64,000 bases of DNA, taken from positions 11,166,501 through 11,230,500 of the forward strand of contig JAZBRI010000011.1 in the NCBI GenBank assembly GCA_036874045.1, given 5' to 3'. The position numbers and the translations under genes were made by a program. The notes beneath the pieces are model-generated. The model was given only the letters and a program-made list of their open reading frames with translations, was not told the DNA's origin and made no database searches. The number at the start of each line of letters is the position of its first letter. Position 1 is the first letter of the stretch. Shown piece by piece: positions 1 through 47,859 of this stretch. The DNA is from Cymodocea nodosa. Its lineage: Eukaryota; Streptophyta; Magnoliopsida; Alismatales; Cymodoceaceae.

Positions 1-1116
1 AATTAGACCTAAGGAAAACATCAATTTGACCTCGTAAATCTATTACCATGATACATCAAATCACACAATCGATTGGTCACTAGTATCGTATTGAGAAATG
101 CTTACTGTAAGTTTCTTTACCTCTATAATGAAGGGGCATCTACTATAATATATAAATCTCGTTATGGATCATTAGGCCCGACAAGAATTGCATGACCCAC
201 ATTCAGCATCATCTCTACTTCTTTCTTGTATTGCAAAAAAACACAACTTCAAATGAGGAAACGACATTATCTACTTGATTAGGGTTTTTCTTTGTATCCC
301 CATCAAGTGATGCACCAAATCCTTGGAACTTCAAGCACATTACAATAGGAAAAGAATAATGTAGAAGTTTGATTCCTTCAATTGTCTCTTCACCATCAAA
401 AGAGACAATTTGGATTTAGTACATATTTGTTTTTACTATTATTCTAGATCAAAAGAAAGAACATTTTATATTAACAAATATAAATCTTTGTTTGGAAGTC
501 TATGCTAAGAGAAATATGCTAGCCTTAAATTAAAATAGGATAATGTAGTTGATTTCCCATTATTCCAATGTGAGAGAAAAGATCTTAGATTTAAAGACTT
601 ACCATCATCAAAAAAGATAAACTTTTTCTTTTTGATTTTGTATTTCCAACGATCATGATGTTGGAAATGTCCACTACTATTTAGACTTGATTGAGATAGG
701 CAAAAGTTTATCAACAAATTACTTGAAAAAGATGATTCTTGATGCAATATAATTTAGCATGCCACATTTTTTATCATGATACATTAAACTTTGCAGAATT
801 ATTAATTTATCATGGTAAACCTTAAAATACATCACCTTGATATCTCAAACTCTATTCATTAATTACATCAATATTTTTGTCACATACCACAGCTTCTTAC
901 GAAAATATTCTTTATTGTGACCTAGTTAAAGATTAATCAAACTAGAAATATCTCAATTATGACTAAGATAGTGTGACTATTATACAAGATAATAATTTGT
1001 GACCTAGTAGTGTTAGCTATGAACTAGATAAATATAAGTTATGACCTAAATAAATTAAAATTGTAACTTAAATATGTCACATGTAACTTATATCCAAGAC
1101 AATAAGAATGCCATGT
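1..1116. repeat. Direct repeat copy 1: 3' end of host gene and last intron
   Basis: Aligns almost continuously with 10868-11960 apart from scattered substitutions and small indels. It contains the duplicate terminal exon (162-230), the sequence downstream of it, and the adjacent intron. At 1088-1090 it keeps an uninterrupted TTA followed by TATCCAAG, the empty site for the Harbinger insertion seen at 6688-10236. It is cut on the left by the window edge and on the right by a SIRE-like LTR piece. Confidence 0.85.
162..230 (-). pseudogene. Duplicate of the BAGP1-like terminal exon, acceptor lost
   Basis: Homologous base for base to exon 12 and still open for 23 codons (YKKEVEMMLNVGHAILV, then GPNDP-stop). 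The base pair just upstream of the exon on the minus strand is AA where the 11 kb copy has AG, so normal splicing into it should fail. It represents either a tandem duplication of the gene's 3' end or the tail of a second gene copy lying to the left of the window. Confidence 0.75.
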
Positions 1117-1117
1117 T

Positions 1118-1590
1118 GTTGAGTATTATGCTTTGATGATGTGTGTAAAACGAAAGTAATCATATTTAATCAATTATTATTGTTTGTGAAAGTAAATTAA
1201 GAACATCAATTAATACAAAAAAAGTTTAATGATATATATATTTGTCTATAATGGAACTAAAATTATGCTAAGTTAAATAACTAGTTGTTAAATTATACTA
1301 ACTGTTCATTTAACTAGACATTAAGTTAACGTGTGTTTTTATTGTAAAGCATGATATGTTTTAAAGTTACAATTTTGTATCATGTATAGTGCACGTTAAG
1401 ACAACTCGTTGAGTTATTACTTTGTTTGTAAAAATGTCACGTGATAACTCGTTGAGTTATAGGCTTAAAGGTTAAAATAAGTCATGTGAGAATTCGTTGA
1501 GTTAGTGAATAAAACATTAAGTTTCATGAACGAATTCATTAAATTAGTATTATGCATGTAGTGAATTTAAAATTTACGAATGCTATATTG
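1118..1590 (+). repeat. SIRE-like copia LTR fragment
   Basis: Begins TGTTGAGTATTATGCTTTG directly after a CATGT in the host intron and contains four copies of the AACTCGTTGAGTTA motif followed by TATAGGCTTAAAGGTTAA. The same arrangement occurs in the LTR at 55190-57786. The fragment is truncated where it meets the minus-strand ORF C-terminus. Confidence 0.5.
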
Positions 1591-1593
1591 TAT

Positions 1594-3860
1594 TACGTAA
1601 GTTCATCTACTTCCTTTTGAAGCTTTTCTAATTGTTACTCTAATTGATTTATACGCTCTACAACTCTTGTAATATCTCCAGAAGGTACGGTCATCTCAAC
1701 AGTAGCATAATTTCTGTATTCTTTCATTGAAATGACTCTAAATCTTATCCTTTTAGACGTTCATTTCGTGAAATCAATACTATCCACCATCAGTAGTGGA
1801 ATCAGATCTCCATAAAATAATTTCTTCTTTACTACTCTTAGTTTAGAGATAAATACTGCAAACCAATTAATTTGAATTCTTTTCACAACTGTATATGTGG
1901 CCCACTTGACAAATTGACTAAGTTCAATGTCGTGGCCTTGTCTTTGATAAACAGTTTTTACCAGTATGGTTGCAACCATGTGTGCCTTTCCATTTAAGTG
2001 CTTCAATTTGTTTAGTAATGGCACACTAGGGTCGATGGCTATGCACTATTTAATTTCCTATTCAGCCCATTCCACTATAGTTGTTTCTTCCAGAATTTCA
2101 ATTACTTCATTTCTCAATCCGAAAATATTGTGGAGAAGCTCTGGTGTTATCTGTACATTAGTTTGCTCCACGTTAGAAATTAATTCACTTTCTCCTTCTC
2201 TCAAATTGGCATAAAAGCAAGGCACTAGATTTTTGTATACTACATGCACTCTCTATTGAGAAATAAATTGCAGTAGACCTTGGAACTCAAATAAGTCCTT
2301 AATTTCTTGCATACCATCCTAGTTTACTGGCCTACTGTAAATAACATCATACATCTTCATCTATTGATATTTATTATAACTTCCTAACTCCAAAAGTGTA
2401 CTTCATTTAGAATGGTAGCTTCGATCGGGTTAGGAATTTGCATTTGTTGCTTTAGAGGGGTTTGTTCTTGAATTTCTTCTTCCATATGCTGAACTTGAAT
2501 TTGCTGGAAATACTTAGAAGATTCTTACATTTTTGCTTCTGCTTCTGTCTATGGTGGAGAGCCGGTAAAACTCTCTACTCTTCTTTCTTGAATCCACTCT
2601 AAAATTTACTGAAGAGTCTCTCCTTCTTTAGTAGAATCTGTCGAGTCATTTCTTTCTTATTCAATATGTACTTGTTCAGCTTCTTATTCAGTTTTTGCTC
2701 TTTCTTCTTCCTCCTGACTACCAATCTACATTGTCACTGTTCTTTCTGATTCTGTAGTAGATTAAGATGGAGTCACGGGCAATTCAACTTGTCCTAATTT
2801 CAATTTCTTCTCTTTATACAGGCTATAGACTAATTTCAGTCTGTTTTTCTTTTTCTCTTTGCTCTTGTTGTTGCTACTCCTGCTCCTCCTTAGATTCAAA
2901 TAGCAGGTCTACAAAAATGAGCTCTATAGGCCCTACTAATATTATAGGTTCATGTTTAATCTCTTCTGGAGCTTTAGGCACTATCTCTTTTCCTTTCCTT
3001 CTTCTAATTAGCTATACTTGATCTTCCTCTTCTTCCTTTGAGATTAAATCTACAAAAATGGGCTCTACAGGCTCTCGAGCTACAGGTACTAGCTCTTCTT
3101 ATTTTACTCTTTCTACAATTACTAGTCTCGAAGGACCAGCTTCAGTTTCTTTTGCAGCCATTAATCAAGCTGCTTCCTAATGCTGCTTTACTTTAATTTT
3201 GTATTGGGCCTTTAACTTATCTGTGGCCCTTTTCTTGCAAAGTGCATCGTATAGCAAATGCGATTTTACCACAGCCATATCCTCAGAATTTCCTTGGCTC
3301 TTGGCAACTTTGACAAGCTCTGCAAATTCTTTTCATTCCTCTAGCATTGATGGCCCCAAAAATGTTGATCTTTCTATCGGCCTTGGCAATGGAATGGACG
3401 ATCTTGGTTGTTGTTCCTTAGGAACTGGTTTTTCAACAACCGACTCTACAGTTGCAGGTTCTTCAACTGCTTTCCTCTATTGCTCCTAAATTGCCCACCG
3501 AGCATGTCTACCAATATGTTGTACGAACCATAATCTAGACTTATGCTAGATCAATTCTAGGGCAACTTCGTTGTTTAGCCTGATTCCTCTTTCTCTGTTT
3601 ACTGCAACTTCTGTTGCTACTTTTATCCCTGTTTCCACAATCTGAGGTATTGCAATATCTAAATCTACTAAGAATTTCCTCTAGTAGAAAATATCAGATT
3701 CTTTTAGAGTTCTTTTTCCCTCGTCGTGTTCCTGATCTTTTGTCTCGTGTGCCATTCTTCTGATTCTTTGAGAAACCTCGTGGTGTCTATTTCCTCTTAG
3801 AACTCTAGCATCATCTTGTCTTCGTGGTGTGATGAAACGGAATGGGATCACTCTGATCTC
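1594..3860 (-). pseudogene. Decayed 'putative plant transposon protein' ORF
   Basis: A long minus-strand reading frame with several stops (many TAG) and shifts. The N-terminal part is charged and low complexity (KETEAGPSRLVIVERVK; E/Q/K-rich runs). The C-terminal part has LVPCFYANLREGESELIS, VQITPELLHNIFGLRNE, LNGKAHMVATILVKTVYQ and KLFYGDLIPLLM, which fit the plant-specific domain annotated as putative plant transposon protein (PF20167, from memory). It ends in a coiled-coil-like tail (QLEKLQKEVDELT). It lies downstream of the Athila pol on the same strand, where accessory or env-like ORFs sit in that lineage. Function unknown. Confidence 0.6.
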
Positions 3861-3912
3861 TACTGTTCTAAGTTCTAAATGATTCTACAGATAATGCCCC
3901 TAAATCTTAAGT

Positions 3913-3932
3913 TTTAGTATAAATAAATCCTA
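3913..3932 (-). promoter_or_regulatory. Possible TATA box upstream of the 1.6-3.9 kb ORF
   Basis: On the minus strand TTTATTTATACTAAAAC lies about 70-90 bp before the region where the transposon-protein ORF starts. The context is suggestive only; in AT-rich DNA such matches are frequent. Confidence 0.25.
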
Positions 3933-3984
3933 AGTTTTGGCGGGTAATCAGGTCATTTTCCCACACAAACTCTCGCTCTCTCAC

Positions 3985-4145
3985 TCACTTCTCTGTAGAG
4001 TTACGGTTAACTCCACGGATTAAGTCCGTGAACTTAACTACAGTACTCCGTTGAGTTACAGTTAACTCAACGGGGTAAGTTTGTTAACTTATCCTAGACT
4101 CAACGGAGTAAGTTCATTGAGTTAAACGTAACTTAACGAACTTTT
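3985..4145. repeat. Palindromic GTTGAGTTA / TAACTCAAC cluster
   Basis: Interleaved copies of GAGTTACGGTTAACTC, CGTTGAGTTACAGTTAACTC and related inverted motifs separate the Athila integrase from the downstream ORF. Similar motifs, in different surroundings, recur in the SIRE-like LTRs. The stretch 4146-4339 beyond it is AT-rich with nothing recognisable. Confidence 0.6.
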
Positions 4146-4339
4146 CGTAAAGTTTTAACTAATAAAAATACTTATAATAATAATTTTTTACTTCGATCAA
4201 GACCGAAGAATTTTCGGTCTAATCGACTCTTAATTTTTCAACATTTTAAAATTTCAGTCAAACCGTTATATTCCTCGGTTGAACCGAAATTAAATATTTT
4301 TTCTTGTTTTTTTTTTAAAATTTTTTATGAACATATTCT

Positions 4340-5460
4340 TACTAAGTAAAGCTTGAGTAGTCCTCTATTCTTACTTCTTCTATAATTCCAAAGGAACTTT
4401 TTGAAATCTTCAGAATAGGTCTAAGTCTTTGTCCATTTACTTTAAATATATTCTAATTTTTAGGATTTTCAATTTCAATAGCTCCATAGGAATAAATATT
4501 TTGAATTATATAAGGTCCTGCCCATTTAGATCTTAATTTTCCTAGATGGCTATGAAGTCTAGTCATGTAAAGATATACTTCTTATCCTATTTCAAAGGTT
4601 TTTAGAATAATTTTCTTGTCATGCCAAAACTTCATTTTCTCTTTTTCTCTTACAATTTTCAAATAAGTTTCATTCCTAAATTCTTCTAATTCAATCAATT
4701 GTATTTTCCTGTTTTCAACAGTTTGATTTAAATTAGTATTCAAAGTTTTTAATGCCCAATAAGCTTTATGTTCAATTTCAACTAGTAAATAACAACTTTT
4801 TCCATATACTAGCCTAAAAGGTGACATACCTAAGCTTGTCTTATAAGTAATTCTATAAGCCCAAAGTGCATCTATTAATCTATTAGCCCAATCTTTTCTA
4901 GTAGGATTTACTTCTTTTTTTAAAATTAACTTAATTTGTTTGTTTACACTTTCTACTTGTTCACTTATTTGCGGATGATATGATGTTGCAATTTTGTGAT
5001 TTACTCCATATTTCTTTATTAAGGCTTCAAAACTTCTAATACAAAAATGAGTTCCTCTATCACTAATAATAACTTTAGGTATTCCAAATCTGACAATTAT
5101 ATTAGTTCTTATAAAATGTATTACCACTTTGTTGTCATTAGTTTTTGTAATAATAACTTCTATCCATTTAGATACATAATCCACCTTCAATAATATATAA
5201 TTAAATTGATTAGACATAGGAAATGGACCTATAAAATCTATTCCCCACACATCAAAGATTTCAACCTCAACAATAGGATTTAGAGGCATCATATTCCTCT
5301 TTGATATTCTTCCTATTTGTTGACATCTTAAACAACTTAAGTAGTATTTATGAGCATCTTTGAATAGTGTTGGCCAATAAAATCAACATTGCAGAATTTT
5401 GACAGCAGTTTTCCCTAAACCAAAATGCCCTCCATATGCTTGGTCATGGTAGAAAGACAA
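4340..5460 (-). pseudogene. Athila-type integrase
   Basis: The zinc-binding HHCC region (YHDQAYGGHFG, then CLRCQQIG) is followed by the core with VWGIDFIGPFP (first Asp), IISDRGTHFC (second Asp) and VESVNKQIK (Glu), so the DDE triad is retained. The C-terminal region GKLRSKWAGPYII then FKVNGQRLRP follows. Stops interrupt it near 5380, at 4579 and near 4470. The longest open part is 4582-5292. Confidence 0.85.
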
Positions 5461-5667
5461 TATGCTTTGATATTCAGTTTTTAGAACACACCTCCTTAAA
5501 ACTAGATCAAGACATTTCTTAAATAAGTATGGGTCTTCTCAATAGTAATATTTTACTCTTGAAAAGAATAATTTCTTATCCTGTCTATTCCAATCCTTAG
5601 GTGTTACACCAGTAACTAAGCAATTAACTATGTCTGCATACTAAGGCATTGTGTTCTTGGTCATTAA

Positions 5668-6069
5668 CTATTCATCAAGAAAATTATCCTTAATTTCAAT
5701 ATTTGATTTTTCTATTTGTAATCTTGATAAATGATCTATTACTACATTTTCACAACCTTTTTTATCTTTAATTTCTAGATCAAATTCTTGTAATAATAAA
5801 ATCCATCGGATCAATCTAGGTTTAGTCTCTTTCTTTGCTATTAGGTATTTTAAAGTTGAATGATCCATGTATACTATCACTTTAGCTTCAATCAAATATA
5901 ATCTAAACTTTTCTAAGGCAAACACAACAACTAACAACTCTTTTTCAATAGTTGTATAATTAACTTGAGCATTGTTTAAAGTTTTGCTTGCATAATGAAT
6001 TACTCTAAGAGATTTTTTTATCTTTTGTCCTAACACTGCTCTTACAGTAAAATCAGATACATCACACAT
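5668..6069 (-). pseudogene. Athila-type RNase H
   Basis: 133 open codons with [50 protein letters not shown] and [19 protein letters not shown], the standard gypsy RNase H blocks. It ends with DHLSRL and then the linker to integrase. The stretch 5461-5667 is its decayed link to the integrase. Confidence 0.85.
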
Positions 6070-6099
6070 TAATTCAAATGGATGGCTCTAATCAAGTGC

Positions 6100-6480
6100 T
6101 TATATTATAGAAGTTAAAATTAAGCTAGTCTTAAGTTTGAAAAATACTTCTTTGAAATTTTTATCAAAGTTAAATGGGACATCTTTTAATAGATTAGTTA
6201 AAGGTCCAGCTATTTTGCTAAAATCTTTAATAAATCTTCTATTAAATCCAACATGTACTAGAAATGATCTAATATCTTTTACTGATTTAGGTTCTAGTAG
6301 ATTAGAAATTACTTCTATTTTAGCTTTATCTACTTCCAACCCTTTCTTTGAAACAACATGTCCCAAAACTATCCCTTGTTTAACCATGAAGTGACATTTT
6401 TCTCAATTTAGAACTAGACTTTTTTCCACACATCATTTAATGATTAGACATGTTCATTTTTCTTTCAAAAATATATAGGT
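6100..6480 (-). pseudogene. Gypsy RT C-terminal part (palm deleted)
   Basis: Reads CHFMVKQGIVLGHVVSKKG, KIEVISNLLEPKSVKDIRSF, FNRRFIKDFSKIAGPL, the RT thumb/connection. Upstream codons pass into the pre-RT linker with no YVDD-type motif between, so the catalytic centre is gone. Confidence 0.8.
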
Positions 6481-6618
6481 TAATTCAAGAGGTAAATGTT
6501 TTAAATCTAAATATTGACTATCAGAAGCGAGAGCTTCTAATTGAACATTTTCATTTTCTATATTAATCTCCTTCTACATTTATGCTTTCACTTACTTCTA
6601 AAGTTTTAAAATTTAGTT

Positions 6619-6687
6619 GCCTAGTATTGTTAGCTATGAACTAGATAAATATAAGTTTTGACCTAAATATATGTCACATTTAACTTA
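6619..6687. repeat. Direct repeat copy 3 (partial intron piece beside Harbinger element)
   Basis: About 65 bp (CCTAGTATTGTTAGCTATGA onward) matching 1000-1090 and 11870-11950, ending in the target TTA. The copy resumes at 10237 with TTATATCCAAGAC, on the other side of the 3.5 kb element. Its left edge abuts the truncated Athila pol. Confidence 0.7.
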
Positions 6688-6904
6688 GGGGGTGTTTGTG
6701 CCACCTAGAATGTTGGGAATTGGAAAATTGAGAATAAATTCCTAACATTCTACTATTTGTGCCATCTTGGAAAGTTGAGAATTTTTCCTATCTTTCCAAG
6801 ATATAAATAGATAGCACTTTTCGACTTTCAGACCAAAATGGTTTGAAAGGCTAAAAACCCTAATGTAGAAAGCCCCAATGTGAAAACCTCGATGCGAATA
6901 ACCC

Positions 6905-7200
6905 CAACATGAGGAACACCCACATCTCTACGACACACAAGGATCACCTGCATCTCCAATTCATGCACGAGGAGTATCACTCGCATCTCCACGCCCCGTA
7001 GGGAAGAACACCTGCATCTCCACTCCACGTACAAGGAGAAACACCTACTCATCTCCATGCCATGTGAGGAACACTCACTTATCTCCACTCTACACACAAT
7101 GAACACCCACTCATCTCCATGCCATGCGCATGGAGGAACACCCGCTCATCTCTACGCCACACACAAGGAGGAACACCCACTTATCTCATGCCATGCGTTC
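6905..7200. repeat. Imperfect minisatellite GAGGAACACCCACTCATCTC
   Basis: Around eight degenerate units of roughly 31-45 bp built on GAGGAACACCCACTCATCTC followed by CATGCCATGCG. This is the most GC-rich part of the element. Short ORFs on both strands here are products of the repeat. Confidence 0.75.
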
Positions 7201-8299
7201 AATCTTGTTTGTGCAACGTGCAAGGTCCTATCTATGCAACACATCTTCTCAATGTTGGTATGCTTCTCAATGACAAATCATGTTAGATTGTTCATGTGGG
7301 TTTTTCATGTGGAACATATTTTCATTAATTTATTGACAGTTGTTCATCTGTATTTAGTATACCCTATATTATAGTAGTACATAGATTAATTTTTCCATCT
7401 ACCTGCCCTTCCTTCCAAAATAGAATTGTACAACCACAATGAAAAAGAATAACTTTCCATTTGTCTAGGAAAAAGCTTCTTTATAAAAATTTCTTTCTCA
7501 ACTCTATGCCAAAAAGTTATACCAATTGTGAATAGTTTGCTTTACCATGTCCATTTGGTACTTTAGTATTCATCTTTGTAATGGACAAAAAATTGGGATT
7601 AGCCCTAAATTTCCATGCCATTTGATCAAAAGGGTATTGTTAGATTATCACAATTAGTTAAAGACTTCTTCTTTTACAAACACATTAATCTTATGACAAA
7701 AAATTATTTAGTTTATAATTTTATTAACTAAATATATTCACAATATGTTTTGGTTGATGTTTTGAAAGTTTGATACTAAGCTATTGGCATAAAACAATCT
7801 AGTGTTTATGTTTTTGAATTAAACCATTAACTTATAATGGTATCTATTTTCATGTATTCAACAAGATGGTTCAGATATTGGAATATATTGGAAGTTATGT
7901 TGTTAATTCTTAAAATATAATATATACTATTTGAATCATGCTATCCTGAAATTAAATGCCAACATTCTCTAATGCTACTTTTACTTTATTTGAATGCAAA
8001 CTTTATTTTCTATTTTGGTTATGTAGAAACGTATTATTACTTGTAAACTTGTCACATGTTTCCAAAATTATTACTCAATTGTTTAACTTGAATGTTTTTA
8101 GTGAAACAGTTATGAAAAATTTTGTCATTAACAAGAAACTTGAACGAAGCTATATCAATTGGAATAGTTAGAATGATGAAATATTTTTAAATATATTATG
8201 AGTTTTTGAATGAAAGGATTTAAAAGACTTATGATAGAAAAGTTAAACAAAAGGCATGGAAGAAAGTAATTAAAAAATACAATAAGGAAACAAGATATA

Positions 8300-8900
8300 G
8301 TATTGTGTAAAAATATTATTTAATATATGAAACCAAACTTTCATTGAATAAATCAATATTTTTTATTTTTTTAATATTTATTTAAGTAGTCTAATTAAAG
8401 GTTATACAATTCAACCAATACTTTTTATTTTTTATTTTATTATTAAACAACGATCTGATCGAAACCTTTATTGTATAAAAATATTATTTAATATATGTAA
8501 CCAAACTTTTATTGGATATATCGATATTTTTATTTTTTAAATATTTATTTAAGCAATTTAATCGAAGGTTATAGGATTCGATCGATACTTTTTCCCTATA
8601 ATGACTTTTTTTATTATTTCATTATTAAACAATGGTCTGATTGAGGCATGTTCGATCTGATTGAAACCTTCATTATATACAAATATTTTTTAATATATGT
8701 AACTGAACTTTCATCAGATATATCAATATTTTTATTTTTTTAATATTTATTTAAGCAATCTAAATGAGGGGTTATATGGTTCGACCAATATTTTTTTCTT
8801 AAAATGATTTTTTTCTGTTTAAACATTCATGTTTTCATTATTTACTAATTTATTATTTTATTATTAAACAATGATTTGATCGAGACAATATTACTTAAAT
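8300..8900. repeat. Three tandem units of about 170-210 bp
   Basis: Units start near 8308, 8478 and 8676 with AAATATTATTTAATATATG, then CCAAACTTTCATTGGATATA, and end with ATTAAACAATGGTCTGATCG. They expand by small insertions from left to right. Confidence 0.75.
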
Positions 8901-9109
8901 TCATAAAAGTATTACTTAAATATTACATTGATATTTCATTGTTCTATAATATTATTTTATTTATGCTTTTTAACATTTATGATCATAAATAATTAAAGTA
9001 TATATTTTATGATTATAAAAATATATAATGTCAAATTAATTTGTATAATATAATAAAAGGATAATATATCAATAATATATTTTATTTAAATAAAATATAT
9101 TAATTAAAG

Positions 9110-9910
9110 TATTATATTATTGTAATTATTACTTTGTAGTATACTTTGTATAATATATATTTTCTAATTAAAATTATATTGTATATACATTAATATAATT
9201 AAAGCATATTAATATAATATATTGTTTTATTATTGTTAATATAATTAAAGTAAATATTGTTAAAATCGCTTTATTTAATTAATTATATAATATTAAATTC
9301 ATAAATATTATTTTATTTAATTCATTTTATTATTTTATTATTTAAAATTAATTATAATTAATGTATATATTGTTAATATAATTAAAGTATAATATATTAT
9401 TATAATAGATTTTTTTATTTCATTAATGTATATTAATTAAATTATTATATTATTTTAATTATTACCTTGTAATATACTTTGTATAATATATTATTTTTTA
9501 ATTAAAATTACTTTGTATATACGTTAATATAATTAAAGTATATTAATATAATATCTAGTTTTATTAAAGTATATATTGTTAATATTGTAATATTATTATT
9601 ATTATTTAACTTTATTTTATAAAATTAAGTTCACAAATATTATTTTATTTAATTATATTGTTGTTTTATTATTTAAAATTAATCATAATTAAAGTATATA
9701 TTATTTATAAAATTAAAGTATAATATATTAATATAATATATATTTTTATTTCATTAAAGTATATTAATTACAGTATTATATTATTTTAATTATTACTTTG
9801 TAATATACTTTACATAATATATTATTTTTTTAATTAAAATTACTTTGCATATACTTTAATTATATTAAAGTACATTAACATAATTTTTTTTTATTACTGT
9901 AAATATATTT
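9110..9910. repeat. Three tandem units of about 330 bp, nearly pure AT
   Basis: The block TACTTTGTAATATACTTTGT followed by TTAATTAAAATTACTTTG recurs near 9130, 9466 and 9797, giving a period of about 331-335 bp. The units consist mostly of TTAATATAATTAAAGTATAT permutations. Confidence 0.75.
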
Positions 9911-10239
9911 AAAGTATATATTGTTAATATAATAAAATATATATTGCTATAATTGTTGTATTTAATTTATTATTTTATTATTATTTCATTAATAATAAAA
10001 TATTAATTACTTTATTATTGTTAATATCATTTAATTTAATTTTATAATATTAAAATCACAAATATTATTTTATTTAATTGTTTTATTATTTTATTATTTA
10101 ATAAATAATATTAAAACTTCAAAATTTATATAATTTTCATAACTTTCAAATAACTTCAAATTTTCTAATTCCTAACTTTTTTGTTTAACTTTCTAATTTT
10201 TCATTTTCTAATATTTCTGACTTTCTAAGTGGTACATTA

Positions 10240-10867
10240 TATCCAAGACAACAAGATTGTCATGTTAATGATGCAAAATAATAGTTCAAAGTGCTAAAGC
10301 AATATATTTTGAACTTCACGATAAGAGGATGACGATAGGAGAGCATTGAATACATCAATATCTGATAAACTACTATCATTCATCAATATCTTACATCCCA
10401 TGTTTATCTATATTACTTCAATACTCAACGGAAAATGTACGTAATAGAGGCACCTACATGATTTTTGCGGCAAGAGTAATTATCAAATATTGTAGATGAG
10501 GCGTCTGAATGTGGTAAAAACAATGCATCTGAAATCATGTTTGAATTTTCATTTCTGATATTTTGAATCACTGATGTGTAATAAATTATACTAGAGAAAT
10601 GGATAAAAGGATCAAGCAACAAGGAAAAAGACGAAAACAAATTTTGCTCAACAAAAATTCAAGCATTCTTTCCAAAATGAAAAAAGGAAAATATGTATCG
10701 ATATTGTTGCCTATTCACATATTGGAGGGCATTGCACAAGTGCACAACATCCGTTGATTTCCTCTACAATGATGGGCAAACAATAAAATATACAAAACTA
10801 TAGACTTTCCAACAACTCAGGTTGAATTCAAAGATCAGATGAATTGCCCATATTAATCTGCTCATGT
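10240..10867. other. Unassigned stretch between Harbinger element and repeat copy 2
   Basis: Continues the host-like sequence of repeat copy 3 after the TTA. It contains a 71-codon minus-strand ORF (10425-10640) with no recognisable family features. I cannot tell whether it is intron or 3' flank. Confidence 0.4.
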
Positions 10868-11029
10868 CAATTAGACCTAAGGAAAACCTCAATTTGACCT
10901 CATAAATCTATTACCGTGATACATCAAATCACGCAACCGATTGGTCACTAGTATCATATTGAGAAATGCTTACTGCAGGTTTCTTTATCTTTGTAATGAA
11001 GGGGTGTCTACTGTAATATATAAATCTTG

Positions 11030-47030
<36,001 letters not shown>

Positions 47031-47269
47031 CTGGACAAGAAAGTCTTTCACTGATAAGAGAGATATGCCTGAGAAATTTCTTTTAAAAAAATCTAGAACA
47101 ATGTCAACCATGCAAAAGCATTTCTGACATTAAAAATTGAATAAATTTTCAAAAACACTATTCTTTGTTTTTTCAATATTGCAGTATTACATACTGATGT
47201 TGGGAAAAAAATTGGCAAACCACAGTAGATAAAAATCATAACAAAGCCAACATCTAGGAAATCAACAAC

Positions 47270-47830
47270 AAAATTGACTTTGAGTAGCCCCTTCAATTAC
47301 AGGCTCCAACCTTTATACAACAGCTATCTCTCATACTTTCACCTTGGGTATGAGTGCCTTGTTAACCTCTTCATCCATTTGGCCCACCTTTCTGATTTTC
47401 ATTCCTTTGTTATTATAAACAATCATTCATGCTTGGTATCTAGTGAAGGGATTGTCCAAGCCACCTTAAATATCACCTTTGACAAAGTCTTGTATGAATT
47501 TAACTTTTTTATAAATTTAGCACACCCTTGGTTTGAAATATTCAGCCAAGTTGCATTGGATATTGGTATCAGAAAATGTATTGGAGATCACACTATTTTC
47601 TTCTAAAAGACAGATGGCAGCTGATTAATACTTATGCATGTAGATGACATAATATTGATAGGCAGTGACTAAATATTCATTGGACATCACAATAGACATG
47701 AGAAAGCCAAAAATGCGTCTTGGATGTTGACTTTGCTTATTCCAGGAGTAGCATGACATAGCCATAAAGAAAGCATACCCTAAATTTGCTTTACAATATA
47801 GATATCTCAACATGCAAATCAGAAAGCACT
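47270..47830 (+). pseudogene. Small copia RT fragment
   Basis: The frame ends NLAHPWFEIFSQVALDIGIR, KCIGDHTIFF, then HVDDIILIGSD, resembling copia RT up to the catalytic motif (HVDD for YVDD). It lies just upstream of exon 1 of the host gene. No LTR is attached. Confidence 0.6.
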
Positions 47831-47859
47831 CCCATAAAGTAAACTCTCATAACGTAAGG

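Larger units (their letters stand above)
4340..6610 (-). mobile_element. Ty3/gypsy Athila-lineage pol fragment, internally deleted
   Basis: Minus-strand order is RT thumb, RNase H, integrase, as in gypsy elements. Athila-type signatures are the integrase VWGIDFIGPFP and HYHP-like blocks and a C-terminal KVNGQRLRP motif. Gag, protease and most of RT are missing. The region upstream of the RT thumb (LKHLPLELTYIF, the pre-RT linker) runs straight into RT sequence after the catalytic palm, so the palm was deleted. The right end is truncated against repeat copy 3. Confidence 0.8.
6688..10236. mobile_element. PIF/Harbinger-type element, 3.5 kb, non-coding
   Basis: The left terminus GGGGGTGTTTGTGCCACCTA follows a TTA. 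The right terminus ends GTGGTACA before another TTA, and the same host sequence (AAC-TTA-TATCCAAG) is uninterrupted in repeat copy 1, so a 3-bp TTA target duplication is directly visible. The right terminal inverted repeat matches the left over TGTGCCACCTAGAA (12 of 14) but lacks the outer GGGGGTGTT. No transposase is recognisable. The interior holds a 31-45 bp minisatellite and two AT-rich tandem arrays. Confidence 0.75.

Noticed and set aside
2767..3489. Plus-strand ORFs of 84 and 96 codons
   Set aside because: They are serine/cysteine-rich antisense shadows of the minus-strand plant transposon-protein ORF.
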